This document shows positions 36,565-45,570 of a stretch of DNA of 64,000 nt, in pieces; positions within the stretch are counted from its first letter, which is position 1; every line of letters begins with the position of its first letter. The notes under the pieces are model-generated. The model was not told where the DNA came from. It saw only the letters and a list, made by a program, of their open reading frames with translations, and did not search any database. A program made the position numbers and the translations under genes. Location: contig NZ_VIVK01000001.1 of the NCBI RefSeq assembly GCF_007828865.1, positions 744,001 through 808,000 on the forward strand, read 5' to 3'. The stretch comes from Kribbella amoyensis (GTDB lineage: Bacteria > Actinomycetota > Actinomycetes > Propionibacteriales > Kribbellaceae).

Positions 36565-37437
36565 ATGGCCACCCCTGCCCAGTGGATCGAAGGTGCTCGT
36601 CCGCGCACACTGCCCGCGGCCGTGGCGCCCGTCCTCGTCGGAACCGGTGCCGCCGCCTACCTGGACGGGTTCGTCTGGTGGAAGGCGCTGCTGGCCCTCG
36701 GTGTCGCCCTCGCGCTGCAGATCGGCGTGAACTACGCGAACGACTACAGCGACGGCATCCGCGGCACGGACGAGAACAGGGTCGGCCCGCTCCGGTTGGT
36801 CGGGTCCAAGGTCGCCAGTCCGGGTGCGGTGAAAGCGGCCGCGTTCTCCTGCTTCGGCGTGGGCGCTGTGCTCGGCATCGTGCTCTGCGCGACCTCCAAC
36901 TGGTGGTTGCTGGTCGCCGGTGCCGCGTCGCTGGTCGGTGCGTGGTTCTACACGGGCGGGAAGAAGCCGTACGGGTACCGCGCGCTCGGCGAGGTCAGCG
37001 TGTTCGTGTTCTTCGGCCTGGTCGCGGTGCTCGGCACGACCTACGTCCAGGCGGAGACACTGCACTGGACCGCGGTCGCCGGAGCGGTCGGCATCGGCGC
37101 GATCGCGTGCGCACTGCTCGTCGCGAACAACCTGCGGGACATCCCGACCGACAGCGTGACCGGCAAACGCACCCTGGCCGTCGTCCTCGGCGCGAAGCGG
37201 TCACGGCAGCTGTACGCGGCCCTGGTCGGGCTGGCGTTCGTCCTCGCCGCCGTGTCGGCCATCGCGACCCCGTGGGCGCTGCTCGGACTGATCGCGGTAC
37301 CGCTGGGCGTCCGCTCGATCCGCGTGGTGCTGAGCGACGCCGTCGGGCCCGCGCTGATCCCCGTCCTCAAGGGCACCGGGCTGACCGAGCTGGTGTACGC
37401 GATCGGCCTGGCGATCGGCCTCGCCCTCGGCGGCTGA
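36565..37437 (+). CDS. menA: 1,4-Dihydroxy-2-naphthoate polyprenyltransferase
   Basis: A UbiA-family membrane prenyltransferase (290 residues, about nine helices) that joins the polyprenyl chain to dihydroxynaphthoate. The first aspartate motif is NYANDYSDGIRGTDENR near residues 54-70. The second is ANNLRDIPTDSVTGKRTLAV near 187-206. The N-terminal GARPRTLPAAVAPVLVGT is a strong MenA signature. The chain donor is presumably made by the polyprenyl synthase at 2381. It lies divergent from menE and convergent with the Cds1-like gene. Confidence 0.95.
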   Translation: MATPAQWIEGARPRTLPAAVAPVLVGTGAAAYLDGFVWWKALLALGVALALQIGVNYANDYSDGIRGTDENRVGPLRLVGSKVASPGAVKAAAFSCFGVGAVLGIVLCATSNWWLLVAGAASLVGAWFYTGGKKPYGYRALGEVSVFVFFGLVAVLGTTYVQAETLHWTAVAGAVGIGAIACALLVANNLRDIPTDSVTGKRTLAVVLGAKRSRQLYAALVGLAFVLAAVSAIATPWALLGLIAVPLGVRSIRVVLSDAVGPALIPVLKGTGLTELVYAIGLAIGLALGG

Positions 37438-37476
37438 ACCCGTCACCCGGCCGATCTGGTCAGCTGCTCCAACCGC

Positions 37477-38616
37477 TCAGCGCAGCGGCTCGCGCCACCG
37501 GCCGGTCCGGGCGAACCCGTCCAGCGTCTCGGCGTACGGCGTGATGTCGATGTTGTTGGTCCGCAGCCAGGCGTCGTCGTAGTACGTCTTGCCGTACCGC
37601 TCGCCGCTGTCGCAGAGCAGCGTGACGATGCTCCCCTCCACCCCGTTCCGCCGCATCTCGGCCGCGAGCCGGAGCGAGCCCCACAGGTTGGTTCCGGTGG
37701 AACCGCCGACCAGCCGGCCGGTGACCTGGGAGCAGAACCGCATCGCCGCGATCGACGCCGCGTCCGGGACCGAGATCATCCGGTCCACCACGCCGGGGAC
37801 GAACGACGGCTCCACCCGCGGCCGGCCGATCCCCTCGATCCGGGACGGGCGGCCGGTCGAGAAGTCGTGGTCGCCGGCCTCGAAGCCGGGGAAGAACGCC
37901 GAGTTCTCCGGGTCGACCACGGCGACCGACGTGTCGTGGCGCTGGTACCGGACGTACCGGCCGATCGTGGCCGAGGTGCCGCCGGTGCCCGCGCCGACCA
38001 CGATCCACGTCGGCACCGGGTGCTGCTCGAGGGCGAGCTGGCCGAAGATCGACTCGGCGATGTTGTTGTTGCCGCGCCAGTCGGTCGCCCGCTCGGCGTA
38101 GGTGAACTGGTCCATGTAGTGGCCGCCGGTCTCCTCGGCCAGCCGCTTCGCCTCGCCGTAGATCTGGCCGGACCGCTCGACGAAGTGGCAGCGGCCGCCG
38201 TAGAACTCGATCAGGCCGATCTTCTCCGGCGAGGTCGAGGCCGGCATCACGGCCACGAACGGCAGCCCGAGCAGCCGCGCGAAGTACGCCTCACTGACCG
38301 CGGTCGACCCGCTCGACGCCTCGATCACGGTGGTGCCCTCGTGGATCCACCCGTTGCAGAGCGCGTAGAGGAACAGCGAGCGCGCCAGCCGGTGCTTGAG
38401 CGAGCCGGTCGGGTGCACGGACTCGTCCTTCAGGTACAGGTCGACGCCGGTCGCCTCGGGCATCGGGAACACGTGCAGATGGGTGTCCGCACTCCGGTTC
38501 GCGTCCGCGTCGACGATCCGGATCGCCTCCGCGACCCAGGCGCGCTGCTTGTCGTCCCGCCGATCGACCTCTCGGCACACCACCGGCCGGCTCCGGTCCC
38601 CGTACACCTCGCTCAT
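37477..38616 (-). CDS. cds1: PLP-dependent cysteine desulfhydrase (Cds1-like)
   Basis: A 379-residue fold-type II PLP enzyme of the cysteine synthase superfamily. The lysine that holds PLP is in [15 protein letters not shown], near residue 71. [19 protein letters not shown] binds the substrate carboxylate, and [14 protein letters not shown] is the PLP-phosphate loop. The long N-terminus and C-terminal end ([13 protein letters not shown]) match the mycobacterial Cds1 group (Rv3684), which breaks L-cysteine to H2S, pyruvate and ammonia. A true cysteine synthase is less likely. I chose the ATG at 38616 because a TAGCCT box lies 7 nt before it. Confidence 0.8.
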   Translation of the reverse strand: MSEVYGDRSRPVVCREVDRRDDKQRAWVAEAIRIVDADANRSADTHLHVFPMPEATGVDLYLKDESVHPTGSLKHRLARSLFLYALCNGWIHEGTTVIEASSGSTAVSEAYFARLLGLPFVAVMPASTSPEKIGLIEFYGGRCHFVERSGQIYGEAKRLAEETGGHYMDQFTYAERATDWRGNNNIAESIFGQLALEQHPVPTWIVVGAGTGGTSATIGRYVRYQRHDTSVAVVDPENSAFFPGFEAGDHDFSTGRPSRIEGIGRPRVEPSFVPGVVDRMISVPDAASIAAMRFCSQVTGRLVGGSTGTNLWGSLRLAAEMRRNGVEGSIVTLLCDSGERYGKTYYDDAWLRTNNIDITPYAETLDGFARTGRWREPLR

Positions 38617-38623
38617 GCGGGAC

Positions 38624-38629
38624 AGGCTA
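38624..38629 (-). promoter_or_regulatory. Putative -10 box of a leaderless cds1 transcript
   Basis: TAGCCT on the minus strand matches TANNNT and ends exactly 7 nt before the ATG at 38616, without a ribosome-binding site. Confidence 0.4.
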
Positions 38630-38743
38630 GATCTGAATGCCCGTCCTCGCACATCCCCGGGACCGGCCGATTACGCGCGGTCACGGCCGAGCTGAGTAGT
38701 CCTACTCTCCCGACCGCGGTTCGCCACCGCGAGGATCACTTCC

Positions 38744-39082
38744 ATGGTGCCGATGGGATTCGAGCTGGAGCTCTCGCCGACCGCACAGCTGGTCCTGCTA
38801 CTGATCCTGATCACGACGGGTCTGGCCGTGGCCGTGCCGGTGACCCTGCCGTTGGCGCTCGTCGGAACGTCCCGGGGTACGGCGCATCCCGGCTGGAACG
38901 GGTTCTGGTACTGGCTGTGGGGTTCGGCGCTGACGCTGGCGATCACGTACGGGCTGTTCCAGCTGGGGCTCAGGTTCTGGGCGATTCCGATCGCGTGGGT
39001 CCCGGGGTGGCTGCTCGCCTGGTTGCTCAGGGTCAAGCAGCACCCCGGGACCGCCGATCAGCAGTCGTGGGCGCGGCTGTAG
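38744..39082 (+). CDS. Small membrane protein of unknown function
   Basis: A 112-residue hydrophobic protein with about three predicted membrane helices: LVLLLILITTGLAVAVPVTL near 17-36, WYWLWGSALTLAITYGLF near 55-72, and FWAIPIAWVPGWLLAWLL near 78-95. No family is recognised. The start may be the ATG at 38744 or 38753. It overlaps the 3' end of the convergent M23 peptidase by 25 bp. The frame has the codon bias of real genes here. Confidence 0.6.
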   Translation: MVPMGFELELSPTAQLVLLLILITTGLAVAVPVTLPLALVGTSRGTAHPGWNGFWYWLWGSALTLAITYGLFQLGLRFWAIPIAWVPGWLLAWLLRVKQHPGTADQQSWARL

Positions 39083-39696
39083 GTGGCCGGACCCGGGTAC
39101 GACGCCCAGGTGGACTGGCCGAAGCGGGCCTGGACGACCACGTTGTCGCGGATCTGTTCGTAGTGCAGGTGCGGGCCGGTGACGTTGCCGGTCCCGCCGA
39201 CGCGGCCGATCTGCTGGCTGTCCGAGACGCGAGCGCCGACGCCGACCGCGCGGCTCTGCAGGTGCGCGTACAGCGTGTGCCAGCCCTCGCCGTGCGCGAT
39301 CTCGATGTAGTTGCCGTAGCCGCCGGCGTCGAAGGCCGACCGGACCACGGTGCCGGACCTGCTCGCCTTCACCGGCTTGCCGAGGTCGTCGGACCCGGCG
39401 CCCCAGTTGAAGTCCAGCGACCAGTACGACGGGCTGTGGCCGCTGCGGCTGGCCCCGGACCAGTTCTCGCCGCACCGGAACGGCACCCGCAGGACCGGGC
39501 GGGTCCCGGCCATCGTCTCGAAGTTGGCGGCGGCCTCGGCGGCGGCCTTCTGGTTCGCGGGGATCGCGGCGCGCTGGGCCAGGTAGCTCTGCGGCGCCGG
39601 GGCCGGTTCGGACCTCGGTGCGGCACTCGCCGGTCCGGCGAGGCCGGCCGCGACCGCGAGGGCGGCCACCAGGCCACCGGTCAGTACGTGCTTCAT
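39058..39696 (-). CDS. Secreted M23-family peptidase
   Basis: A 212-residue exported protein. Signal peptide at residues 1-25 (MKHVLTGGLVAALAVAAGLA then GPASA-AP). The catalytic part is LytM-like: WSLDFNWG (an Asp in place of the usual HxxxD), GYGNYIEIAHGEGWHTLYAHL, and GPHLHYEQ carry the metal-binding and catalytic histidines. M23 enzymes cut peptide cross-links of peptidoglycan; some relatives are inactive. The start is the ATG at 39696, with a GGAGGAAAC site upstream. Confidence 0.85.
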   Translation of the reverse strand: MKHVLTGGLVAALAVAAGLAGPASAAPRSEPAPAPQSYLAQRAAIPANQKAAAEAAANFETMAGTRPVLRVPFRCGENWSGASRSGHSPSYWSLDFNWGAGSDDLGKPVKASRSGTVVRSAFDAGGYGNYIEIAHGEGWHTLYAHLQSRAVGVGARVSDSQQIGRVGGTGNVTGPHLHYEQIRDNVVVQARFGQSTWASYPGPATYSRAHDC

Positions 39697-39846
39697 GCTG
39701 TTTCCTCCTGGGCGGTGGAGTTGACGCCACCAGCCTCGGAGCCGCGGTCCGCACCGGCAACCACCTCGACCAATCTCGATCAGCCGGGCCGGTCGCCCCA
39801 CGGCGAGCTAGGTTGGTCGGACCGAACCGCGACCGCAGGGGGAACG

Positions 39847-40857
39847 ATGACCGAGGAACGGCCGACGCGGCAGCGGGTGACGCTGACCGACATCAGTTCG
39901 CGCGCCTGGGAGCACCCGGCCGACCGGGGTGCGCTGGTCGCGCTGCGGCAGCTGAAGGGGTTCGACTTCGTGCTCCGGAAGATGTCCGGGATGATCAACG
40001 AGCGCGCCTTCCGGCTGCAGTACCTGGGCGGCGCGATCCGGGTCGACGAGCGCCAGTTCCCCCGCGTCCACCGGCTGTACACCGAGGCCGGCACCACCCT
40101 CGACGTCCGCACCCTGCCCGAGCTGTACGTCACCAACAGCCCGGTCTGGAACGCGGTCACCATCGGCATGGACAAGCCGTTCATCGTCGTCAACAGCGCG
40201 CTGCTGCAGGGCCTGGACGACGAGGAGACCCGCTTCGTCCTCGGCCACGAGCTCGGACACGCGCAGAGCGGCCACGCCCTGTACCAGTCGCTGCTGCTCT
40301 GGCTGATGCGGCTGACCGGCGCCGTGAACTGGATGCCGATCGGCGCCCTCGGTCTGCGCGCCATCATCGCCGCCCTGCACGAGTGGTCGCGGAAGGCGGA
40401 GCTGTCCGGCGACCGGGCCGGGCTGCTCGCCGTCCAGGACCCGGCCGTCGCGCTGCGGGTACAGATGAAGATGGCCAGCGGCGGCCAGCTCGCCGAGCTC
40501 GACACCACCGCGTTCCTTGCCCAGGGCACGGAGTACGAGAGCGCCGGCGACCTGCGCGACAGCGTGCTCAAGCTGCTGTTGCTGGAGGCCACCACACACC
40601 CGCTCGCCGTGGTCCGCGCGCACGAGCTGCGCCGCTGGATGGACGAGGGCGAGTACACCGCGATCGTCAGCGGCACGTACCCGAAGCGCCAGGACGACAA
40701 GGACGCCTCGATGTCGCAAGAGGCGAAGAACGCGGCCAAGTCCTACACCGAGGCCTTCAACCGCTCGCAGGACCCACTGGCCAAGCTGCTCCGCGACATG
40801 GGCGACGGCCTCGGCGGCGTCCGCGACTGGGTCTCCGGCAAGTTCACCTCCCGCTGA
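39847..40857 (+). CDS. M48-family zinc metallopeptidase
   Basis: A 336-residue peptidase with the zinc-binding motif VLGHELGHAQSGH, where His134 and His138 bind zinc and Glu135 is catalytic. A further acidic ligand lies in KAELSGDRAGLLA near residue 186. One or two hydrophobic segments follow the motif (LLLWLMRLTGAVNWMPIGALG), so it is probably membrane-associated, as in the HtpX-like group. C-terminal residues 280-336 form a charged tail. It starts at the ATG after GGGGGAACG. The substrate is unknown; quality control of membrane proteins is the usual role. Confidence 0.88.
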   Translation: MTEERPTRQRVTLTDISSRAWEHPADRGALVALRQLKGFDFVLRKMSGMINERAFRLQYLGGAIRVDERQFPRVHRLYTEAGTTLDVRTLPELYVTNSPVWNAVTIGMDKPFIVVNSALLQGLDDEETRFVLGHELGHAQSGHALYQSLLLWLMRLTGAVNWMPIGALGLRAIIAALHEWSRKAELSGDRAGLLAVQDPAVALRVQMKMASGGQLAELDTTAFLAQGTEYESAGDLRDSVLKLLLLEATTHPLAVVRAHELRRWMDEGEYTAIVSGTYPKRQDDKDASMSQEAKNAAKSYTEAFNRSQDPLAKLLRDMGDGLGGVRDWVSGKFTSR

Positions 40858-40911
40858 GACTTCAAGCCGGCCCGATACCCGACGGCTCGTCCTGCGAAGT
40901 GCTCCTGACGG

Positions 40912-41619
40912 TCAGCCCTGGTCGTACAGGCCCAGGTCGATCAGGACTTCGAGGGCGGGGCGGCCGGGGGTGGCGGTGTCGGTGAGGCCTCGGATGCAGG
41001 CCGTCATCACCATCCGGAAGTAGTCCTCCTCGGTGATGTTCGGCAGACCACCGTGCGCGGTCGCGAGTACGGCGTCGGACTCCAGGACCTCCTCCGCGTT
41101 CTCCAGTTCGCGGCTGAGCGGGCCGTTGTCGTCTGCCGGCAGGTGCCGCTGCTCGGCCGCGGTCAGACTGATCGCGAGTTGTGCGACGGTCCCGGACAAC
41201 ATCGCGCCGACGGCGGGGTCGTAGCCGCGCCGGCCGAGTGACTCGATCGCCTCCCGCTGCAGCCTGGCGCCGGACTCGCCGCGCGGGAAGAACGTCTGCA
41301 GGTACGCCGTGATACCCGGCTCCGCGAGCGCGAAGGCGCGGAGCTGGTGCGCCAGCGAGAGCAGGTACCGCGGGGCGTCCTGGCCCGGATCGTCGACGAG
41401 CACGAACTCCGCGAGCACGGACTCCCCCACCAGCCGTTCGAGGCCGAGTTTGCCGTCGACATGCCGGTACAACGCGGTCGGGGTCACGCCGAGCGCGCTC
41501 GCCACCCCGCCGACCGTGAGTGCCGTGAGACCCATCCGGCGACCCTCCCGCTCGATGTCGGCGAGGGTGATCTGGGCGGGGCGGCCGCCCGTGGTCGACC
41601 GCGATCGTTCCTTGGCCAC
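40912..41619 (-). CDS. TetR family transcriptional regulator
   Basis: A 235-residue regulator with an N-terminal helix-turn-helix (LADIEREGRRMGLTALTVGGVASALGVTPTALYRHVDGKLGLERL). The larger C-terminal ligand domain contains AFALAEPGITAYLQTFFPRG. The GTG start has a GGGAAGG site. It is divergent from the exported esterase, with a perfect palindrome at 41646-41665 between their starts, so it probably regulates itself and the esterase. Confidence 0.9.
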   Translation of the reverse strand: MAKERSRSTTGGRPAQITLADIEREGRRMGLTALTVGGVASALGVTPTALYRHVDGKLGLERLVGESVLAEFVLVDDPGQDAPRYLLSLAHQLRAFALAEPGITAYLQTFFPRGESGARLQREAIESLGRRGYDPAVGAMLSGTVAQLAISLTAAEQRHLPADDNGPLSRELENAEEVLESDAVLATAHGGLPNITEEDYFRMVMTACIRGLTDTATPGRPALEVLIDLGLYDQG

Positions 41620-41645
41620 AACACCTTCCCTGACTCGGTGAACCC

Positions 41646-41665
41646 TTAGTTATGGTAGTAACTAA
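41646..41665. promoter_or_regulatory. Probable TetR operator
   Basis: TTAGTTA (41646-41652) and TAACTAA (41659-41665) form a perfect 7-bp inverted repeat around TGGTAG, in AT-rich sequence between the divergent TetR gene and the esterase gene. Size and position are those of a TetR-dimer site that also covers both promoters. Confidence 0.6.
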
Positions 41666-41711
41666 TCGCACGGTAACCAGCCGAACACATTCCGATCAGG
41701 AGGTCCTGACC

Positions 41712-42698
41712 TTGACCGATCACCGCCCCTCACGCCGCACCGTCCTGAAAGCCGCCGGCGGACTGACCGCCGCGCTGGGACTGAGTGGCGGGACCATTCT
41801 CGCCACTTCGGCCGCTGCCAGTGCGGCCGACGACGGCTTCGGGCTGCACATCGTCGACCGTAACGAAGACAACGCCCGGATGAAGTACTACCGGTTCGCC
41901 ACCGACGCCATCGAGTGGGACCCGGCGGTCAACGTCCTGCTCCCCGACGACTACAACAGCGGCCGCCGGTACCCGGTGCTCTACCTGTTGCACGGCGGCG
42001 GCACCGACCAGGACTTCATGACGTTCGACAAGATGCGGATCCGCGAACTGACCGCGGGCAAGCCGATCATCGTCGTGATGCCCGACGGCGGCCACGCCGG
42101 CTGGTACTCCAACCCGGTCAACTCCAACACCGGGCCGCGGAACTGGGAGACGTTCCACCTCAACCAGCTGATCCCGTGGATCGACGCGAACTTCCGCACC
42201 TTCGCCGAGTTCGACGGCCGCGCGGTGGCCGGCTTCTCGATGGGCGGCTTCGGCGCGCTCAAGTACGCGGCCAAGTACTACGGCCACTTCGCCTCGGTGA
42301 GCTCCCACTCGGGTCCGGCCAGCATCCGCCGGGACGCCGGCCTGGTCGCGCACTGGGCGAACGTGTCCTCGGCCGCGCTCGACCTCGGCGGCGGCTCGAT
42401 CTACGGCGTCCCGCTGTGGGACGAGGCCCGCGTCACCGCGGACAACCCGATGGAGAACCTCGAGCGGTACCGGGGCAAGCGCGTCTTCCTGGTCGCCGGG
42501 ACCAGCCCGGACCCGATCAACTTCTTCGACATGGCCAACGAACGCCAGGTCCTGGCCGGGCACCAGGAGTTCCGCGCCGCGCTCCGGGCCGCGGGCATCC
42601 AGCACGAGGGGCTCGAGCAGCCGGGTGGCCACGTCTTCCGCGGTGACATGTTCACCCACGACCTGGAGGGGATCCTCGGCCGCCTCCGCAAGGCCTAG
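41712..42698 (+). CDS. Tat-exported esterase of the antigen-85/esterase D type
   Basis: A 328-residue alpha/beta hydrolase. The twin-arginine signal SRRTVLKAAGG is at residues 7-17, with a cleavage region near ASAAD at 36-40. The oxyanion strand is YPVLYLLHGGGTDQ near 87-100, and the nucleophile elbow GFSMGGFGALKYA puts the catalytic Ser at 176. The late acid is near ANPMENLE-like sequence and the His in QPGGHVFRGD. The family includes mycolyltransferases and tributyrin esterases; here a secreted carboxylesterase is likely. The TTG at 41712 is preferred because AGGAGG lies eight bases upstream. Confidence 0.82.
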   Translation: MTDHRPSRRTVLKAAGGLTAALGLSGGTILATSAAASAADDGFGLHIVDRNEDNARMKYYRFATDAIEWDPAVNVLLPDDYNSGRRYPVLYLLHGGGTDQDFMTFDKMRIRELTAGKPIIVVMPDGGHAGWYSNPVNSNTGPRNWETFHLNQLIPWIDANFRTFAEFDGRAVAGFSMGGFGALKYAAKYYGHFASVSSHSGPASIRRDAGLVAHWANVSSAALDLGGGSIYGVPLWDEARVTADNPMENLERYRGKRVFLVAGTSPDPINFFDMANERQVLAGHQEFRAALRAAGIQHEGLEQPGGHVFRGDMFTHDLEGILGRLRKA

Positions 42699-42725
42699 CA
42701 CTCCCCAGCGCTCCAGCACTCCCAG

Positions 42726-42760
42726 CCGCCGGTGCTGCCGTCCCATGGCAGTACCGGCGG
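42726..42760 (+). terminator. Hairpin terminator after the esterase
   Basis: CCGCCGGTGCTGCC (42726-42739) and GGCAGTACCGGCGG (42747-42760) pair at 13 of 14 positions around a 7-nt loop, 27 bp past the esterase stop. Confidence 0.65.
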
Positions 42761-42825
42761 TGGAGGCGCCCGGGTGAGCCGCGAGGTACGGTGCCTTGAT
42801 CCCGTGCGGGCAGGGAGGTGGACCG

Positions 42826-43881
42826 TTGGCGGCGAACGTGGTGAGGTCCGTCGCCGACCGCCTGTACCGCGTGCTCGGCACCGATCTCCTCCAAGTCCGC
42901 CCCGCCCCTGCCGCACATCGGGTCGCGGCCCGTGCGGCGCTGTCCATGCTGATCGCGCTGCTGACGCTGTGGTGGTTCGACCGGGTGGAGTGGGCGCTCT
43001 ACGCGACCTTCGGCGCGTTCACGTCCGTCTTCGGCGGCGGTCTGCGCTCACCCGGTCGCTGGAAGCTGCAGATCGCGGTCGGCCTGACCCTGACCGCCGC
43101 GGTCGCGTGCGGCGTACTGATCGCCCTGCATCCCGAACGCACCTGGCTGGCCGTACCCGCGGCCGCCGCGTGGGCCGCACTCGCCGCCGCGCTGTCCGAC
43201 CACTTCCACTGGAAACCGCCCGGTGCCCTGTTCCCCGTGTTCGCGGTGGCGGCTTGTTCCTCCGTACCGATCACCGCCGCCAACGTCCTGCCCGCGATCG
43301 CCGTCACCGCGAGTACCGCGGCCCTCGCCATTCTGTTGGGCGTCCTCGAAGACCGCCTGGCCCCACCGCCACCGCAAGCCACTCCACCGCCCGCACCACC
43401 GCCGGCGCCGTTACCGCGCATCGTGAATCCAACCGCCAACGCCGCCGCTGTCCTGATCGCCGGCGGGATCGCCACCGCGAGCGGGATCAGCCACCCGTAC
43501 TGGGCGATGATCGCCGCCGTCGCCCCGTTGGCCGCGGTCGGCTTCCGCAAGCAGTTCGTCCGCGGAGTACACCGCGCGGCCGGGACGCTCATCGGGATCT
43601 TCCTCGCCGTCCCGTTGCTCGCGCTCGACCTACCGGTCCTCGCGATCCTGGTCGCGGTCCCCGCGCTGCAAGGGACCGCGGAGCTGCTCATCGCGCGCAA
43701 CTACGGCGCGGCCCTGATCGTCATCACCCCGCTGGCCCTGCTCCTGGTCGACATGGCGCACGCCGAACCGATCTCCACCCTCGTCACCGACCGCCTGGTC
43801 GAGACGGTCATCGGGGTCACCGTGGGGCTCACGATCGCGCTGCTGATCCGGCCGCGCCGATCCCCCACGACTGAGACCTGA
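42826..43881 (+). CDS. FUSC-family (aromatic acid exporter-like) membrane protein
   Basis: A 351-residue membrane protein with two sets of hydrophobic helices. The first (ALSMLIALLTLWWFDRVEWALYATFGAF) and second (IATASGISHPYWAMIAAVAPLAAVG) halves repeat the same fold with the short conserved YWA(M) segment of the FUSC/YccS group. A Pro-rich stretch (PPPPQATPPPAPPPAPLP) joins them. These proteins are often found as exporters of aromatic compounds but many are untested. I chose the TTG at 42826, behind a GGGAGG site at a spacing of seven; the frame is open from 42796. Confidence 0.75.
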   Translation: MAANVVRSVADRLYRVLGTDLLQVRPAPAAHRVAARAALSMLIALLTLWWFDRVEWALYATFGAFTSVFGGGLRSPGRWKLQIAVGLTLTAAVACGVLIALHPERTWLAVPAAAAWAALAAALSDHFHWKPPGALFPVFAVAACSSVPITAANVLPAIAVTASTAALAILLGVLEDRLAPPPPQATPPPAPPPAPLPRIVNPTANAAAVLIAGGIATASGISHPYWAMIAAVAPLAAVGFRKQFVRGVHRAAGTLIGIFLAVPLLALDLPVLAILVAVPALQGTAELLIARNYGAALIVITPLALLLVDMAHAEPISTLVTDRLVETVIGVTVGLTIALLIRPRRSPTTET

Positions 43882-43894
43882 GCGGGCAAAGAAG

Positions 43895-43928
43895 AAGGGC
43901 CGCACCCCCGCCCCGGGATGCGACCCTT
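43895..43928. terminator. Bidirectional terminator between the FUSC and MFS genes
   Basis: AAGGGCCGCACCC and GGGATGCGACCCTT form an imperfect stem (43895-43907 with 43915-43928) between two convergent genes. The flanking GAAG and TCGGTCCTTT give short T or A runs on both sides, so it can serve both strands. Confidence 0.6.
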
Positions 43929-43944
43929 CGGTCCTTTGGCCGGA

Positions 43945-45516
43945 TCAGCCCATGTGCACGGCGCCCGACTGGCCGTCGGTGGCCAGGTCCTTCGCCTTGA
44001 CGCTCAGGCCGACCAGGGTGATCAGCGCGGCGCCGAGGATGATGAAGGCCGAGACCAGGAAGGCCTGGGTGAAGCCGTGCGTCGTGGCGACCGCGGTGAA
44101 CTGGCCCTCCAGCTGCTTGATCTGCTGCGGCGACTGACCCGCCTCCGCAGCCTTCTGCAACCCCGGAGCCAGTTCGGTGAACCTGTCCTTGATGGCGTTG
44201 GTGGACACAGTACCCAGCAACGCAAGCCCGATCGCACCACCGATCTGCTGGACCGTGTTCAGCACCGCCGAACCGACGCCGGAGTCCTCCTTCGCCACGC
44301 CGCTGACCGCGGTCAGGGTGAGCGGGACGAAGATCAGCCCCATGCCGAACGACAGCAGCATGATGAACGGCAGCAGGTGGGTCAGGTACGACGAGTCCAC
44401 CTCGAGCCGGGAGAACCCGAACATGCCCACCGCGGCGAACACGGCACCGGTCCCGGCGATCCAGCGCGGGTCGATCCGGGAGATCAGCGCCGAGCCGACC
44501 TGGGCCGCGATCACGATGCCGACGCTGAACGGCAGGAACGCGAACCCGGTCTTCAGCGCGCTGTAGCCCATGATGTTCTGGATGAAGATGCCCAGGAAGT
44601 AGAACATCGAGAACATCGCCGCACCGACGATCAGCATCACGAAGAAGCTGACCCCGCGGGTCCGGTTCGCGAGGATCCGGAACGGCATCAGGGCGTGCCG
44701 CGACCGGGCCTCGATCAGCAGGAAGGCCCCGATCAGGGCGAGGCCGCCGAGGATGAAGGCCAGCGTGACCGGGTCGCCCCAGCCCTTCTCGGCCGCGTGC
44801 GTCAGGCCGTACACCAGGCCGGTCAGACCGACGGTGCCGGTGACCGCGCCGGGCAGGTCGAACTTGCCGCTCTGCCGCGCCGACTCACCGAGGAAGCGGA
44901 TCGCCAGGAACGCCACGATCAGGCCGATCGGCGTGTTGATGAAGAAGGTCCAGCGCCAGGACGCCTCGGTCAGCAGACCACCGAGGATCAGGCCGACCGC
45001 GGCCCCGGCGCCCGACATCGCCGCGTACACGGCCATCGCGCGGTTGCGCTCCTTGCCGGCCGGGAACGTGGTGGTGATCAGGGCCAGCGCGTTCGGCGAG
45101 GCGGCGGCGGCCGCGACACCCTGCAGGATCCGGCTGGCGAGCAGGACCTCTTCGCTCTGGGCGATACCACCGATGAACGAAGCGAGGCCGAACAGCACCA
45201 CGCCGAACATGAACACCTTGCGGCGGCCGAGGATGTCCCCGATCCGGCCGCCGAGCAGCAGCAGACCACCGAAGGCCAGCGCGTACGCGTTGACCACCCA
45301 CGGCAGCGACCCGTTGCTGAACCCGAGATCGGTCTGGATGTGCGGCAACGCGATGTTGACGATGGTGCCGTCCAGCACCACCATCAGCTGCGCCATGCTG
45401 ATCAGCGCGAGCGCGATGCCGAGATTGCGGTGGCCGTGGCCCGACTCGGGCGCTGCCACCGTGTCGACCGGCCGCCGTTCGTCCGGCGGATCGGCCTTGA
45501 TGACGTCTTCGGACAT
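43945..45516 (-). CDS. MFS multidrug exporter (DHA2 family, 14 helices)
   Basis: A 523-residue transporter. The first helix starts at about residue 32 and contains LDGTIVNIALPHI, the motif D1-like signature of DHA2 exporters. The loop 2-3 motif A is GGRIGDILGRRKVF, and motif C-like sequence ASWRWTFFINTPIG follows near helix 5. Fourteen helices are expected. It is cotranscribed with the TetR gene just upstream (54 bp). Drug or metabolite export by proton antiport is the likely role; the substrate is unknown. Confidence 0.92.
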   Translation of the reverse strand: MSEDVIKADPPDERRPVDTVAAPESGHGHRNLGIALALISMAQLMVVLDGTIVNIALPHIQTDLGFSNGSLPWVVNAYALAFGGLLLLGGRIGDILGRRKVFMFGVVLFGLASFIGGIAQSEEVLLASRILQGVAAAAASPNALALITTTFPAGKERNRAMAVYAAMSGAGAAVGLILGGLLTEASWRWTFFINTPIGLIVAFLAIRFLGESARQSGKFDLPGAVTGTVGLTGLVYGLTHAAEKGWGDPVTLAFILGGLALIGAFLLIEARSRHALMPFRILANRTRGVSFFVMLIVGAAMFSMFYFLGIFIQNIMGYSALKTGFAFLPFSVGIVIAAQVGSALISRIDPRWIAGTGAVFAAVGMFGFSRLEVDSSYLTHLLPFIMLLSFGMGLIFVPLTLTAVSGVAKEDSGVGSAVLNTVQQIGGAIGLALLGTVSTNAIKDRFTELAPGLQKAAEAGQSPQQIKQLEGQFTAVATTHGFTQAFLVSAFIILGAALITLVGLSVKAKDLATDGQSGAVHMG

Positions 45517-45570
45517 GCTGAGTTAATCCCCTCTGGAAAACTTGGTATCGGTTCGCCGGCCCCTCACCGG

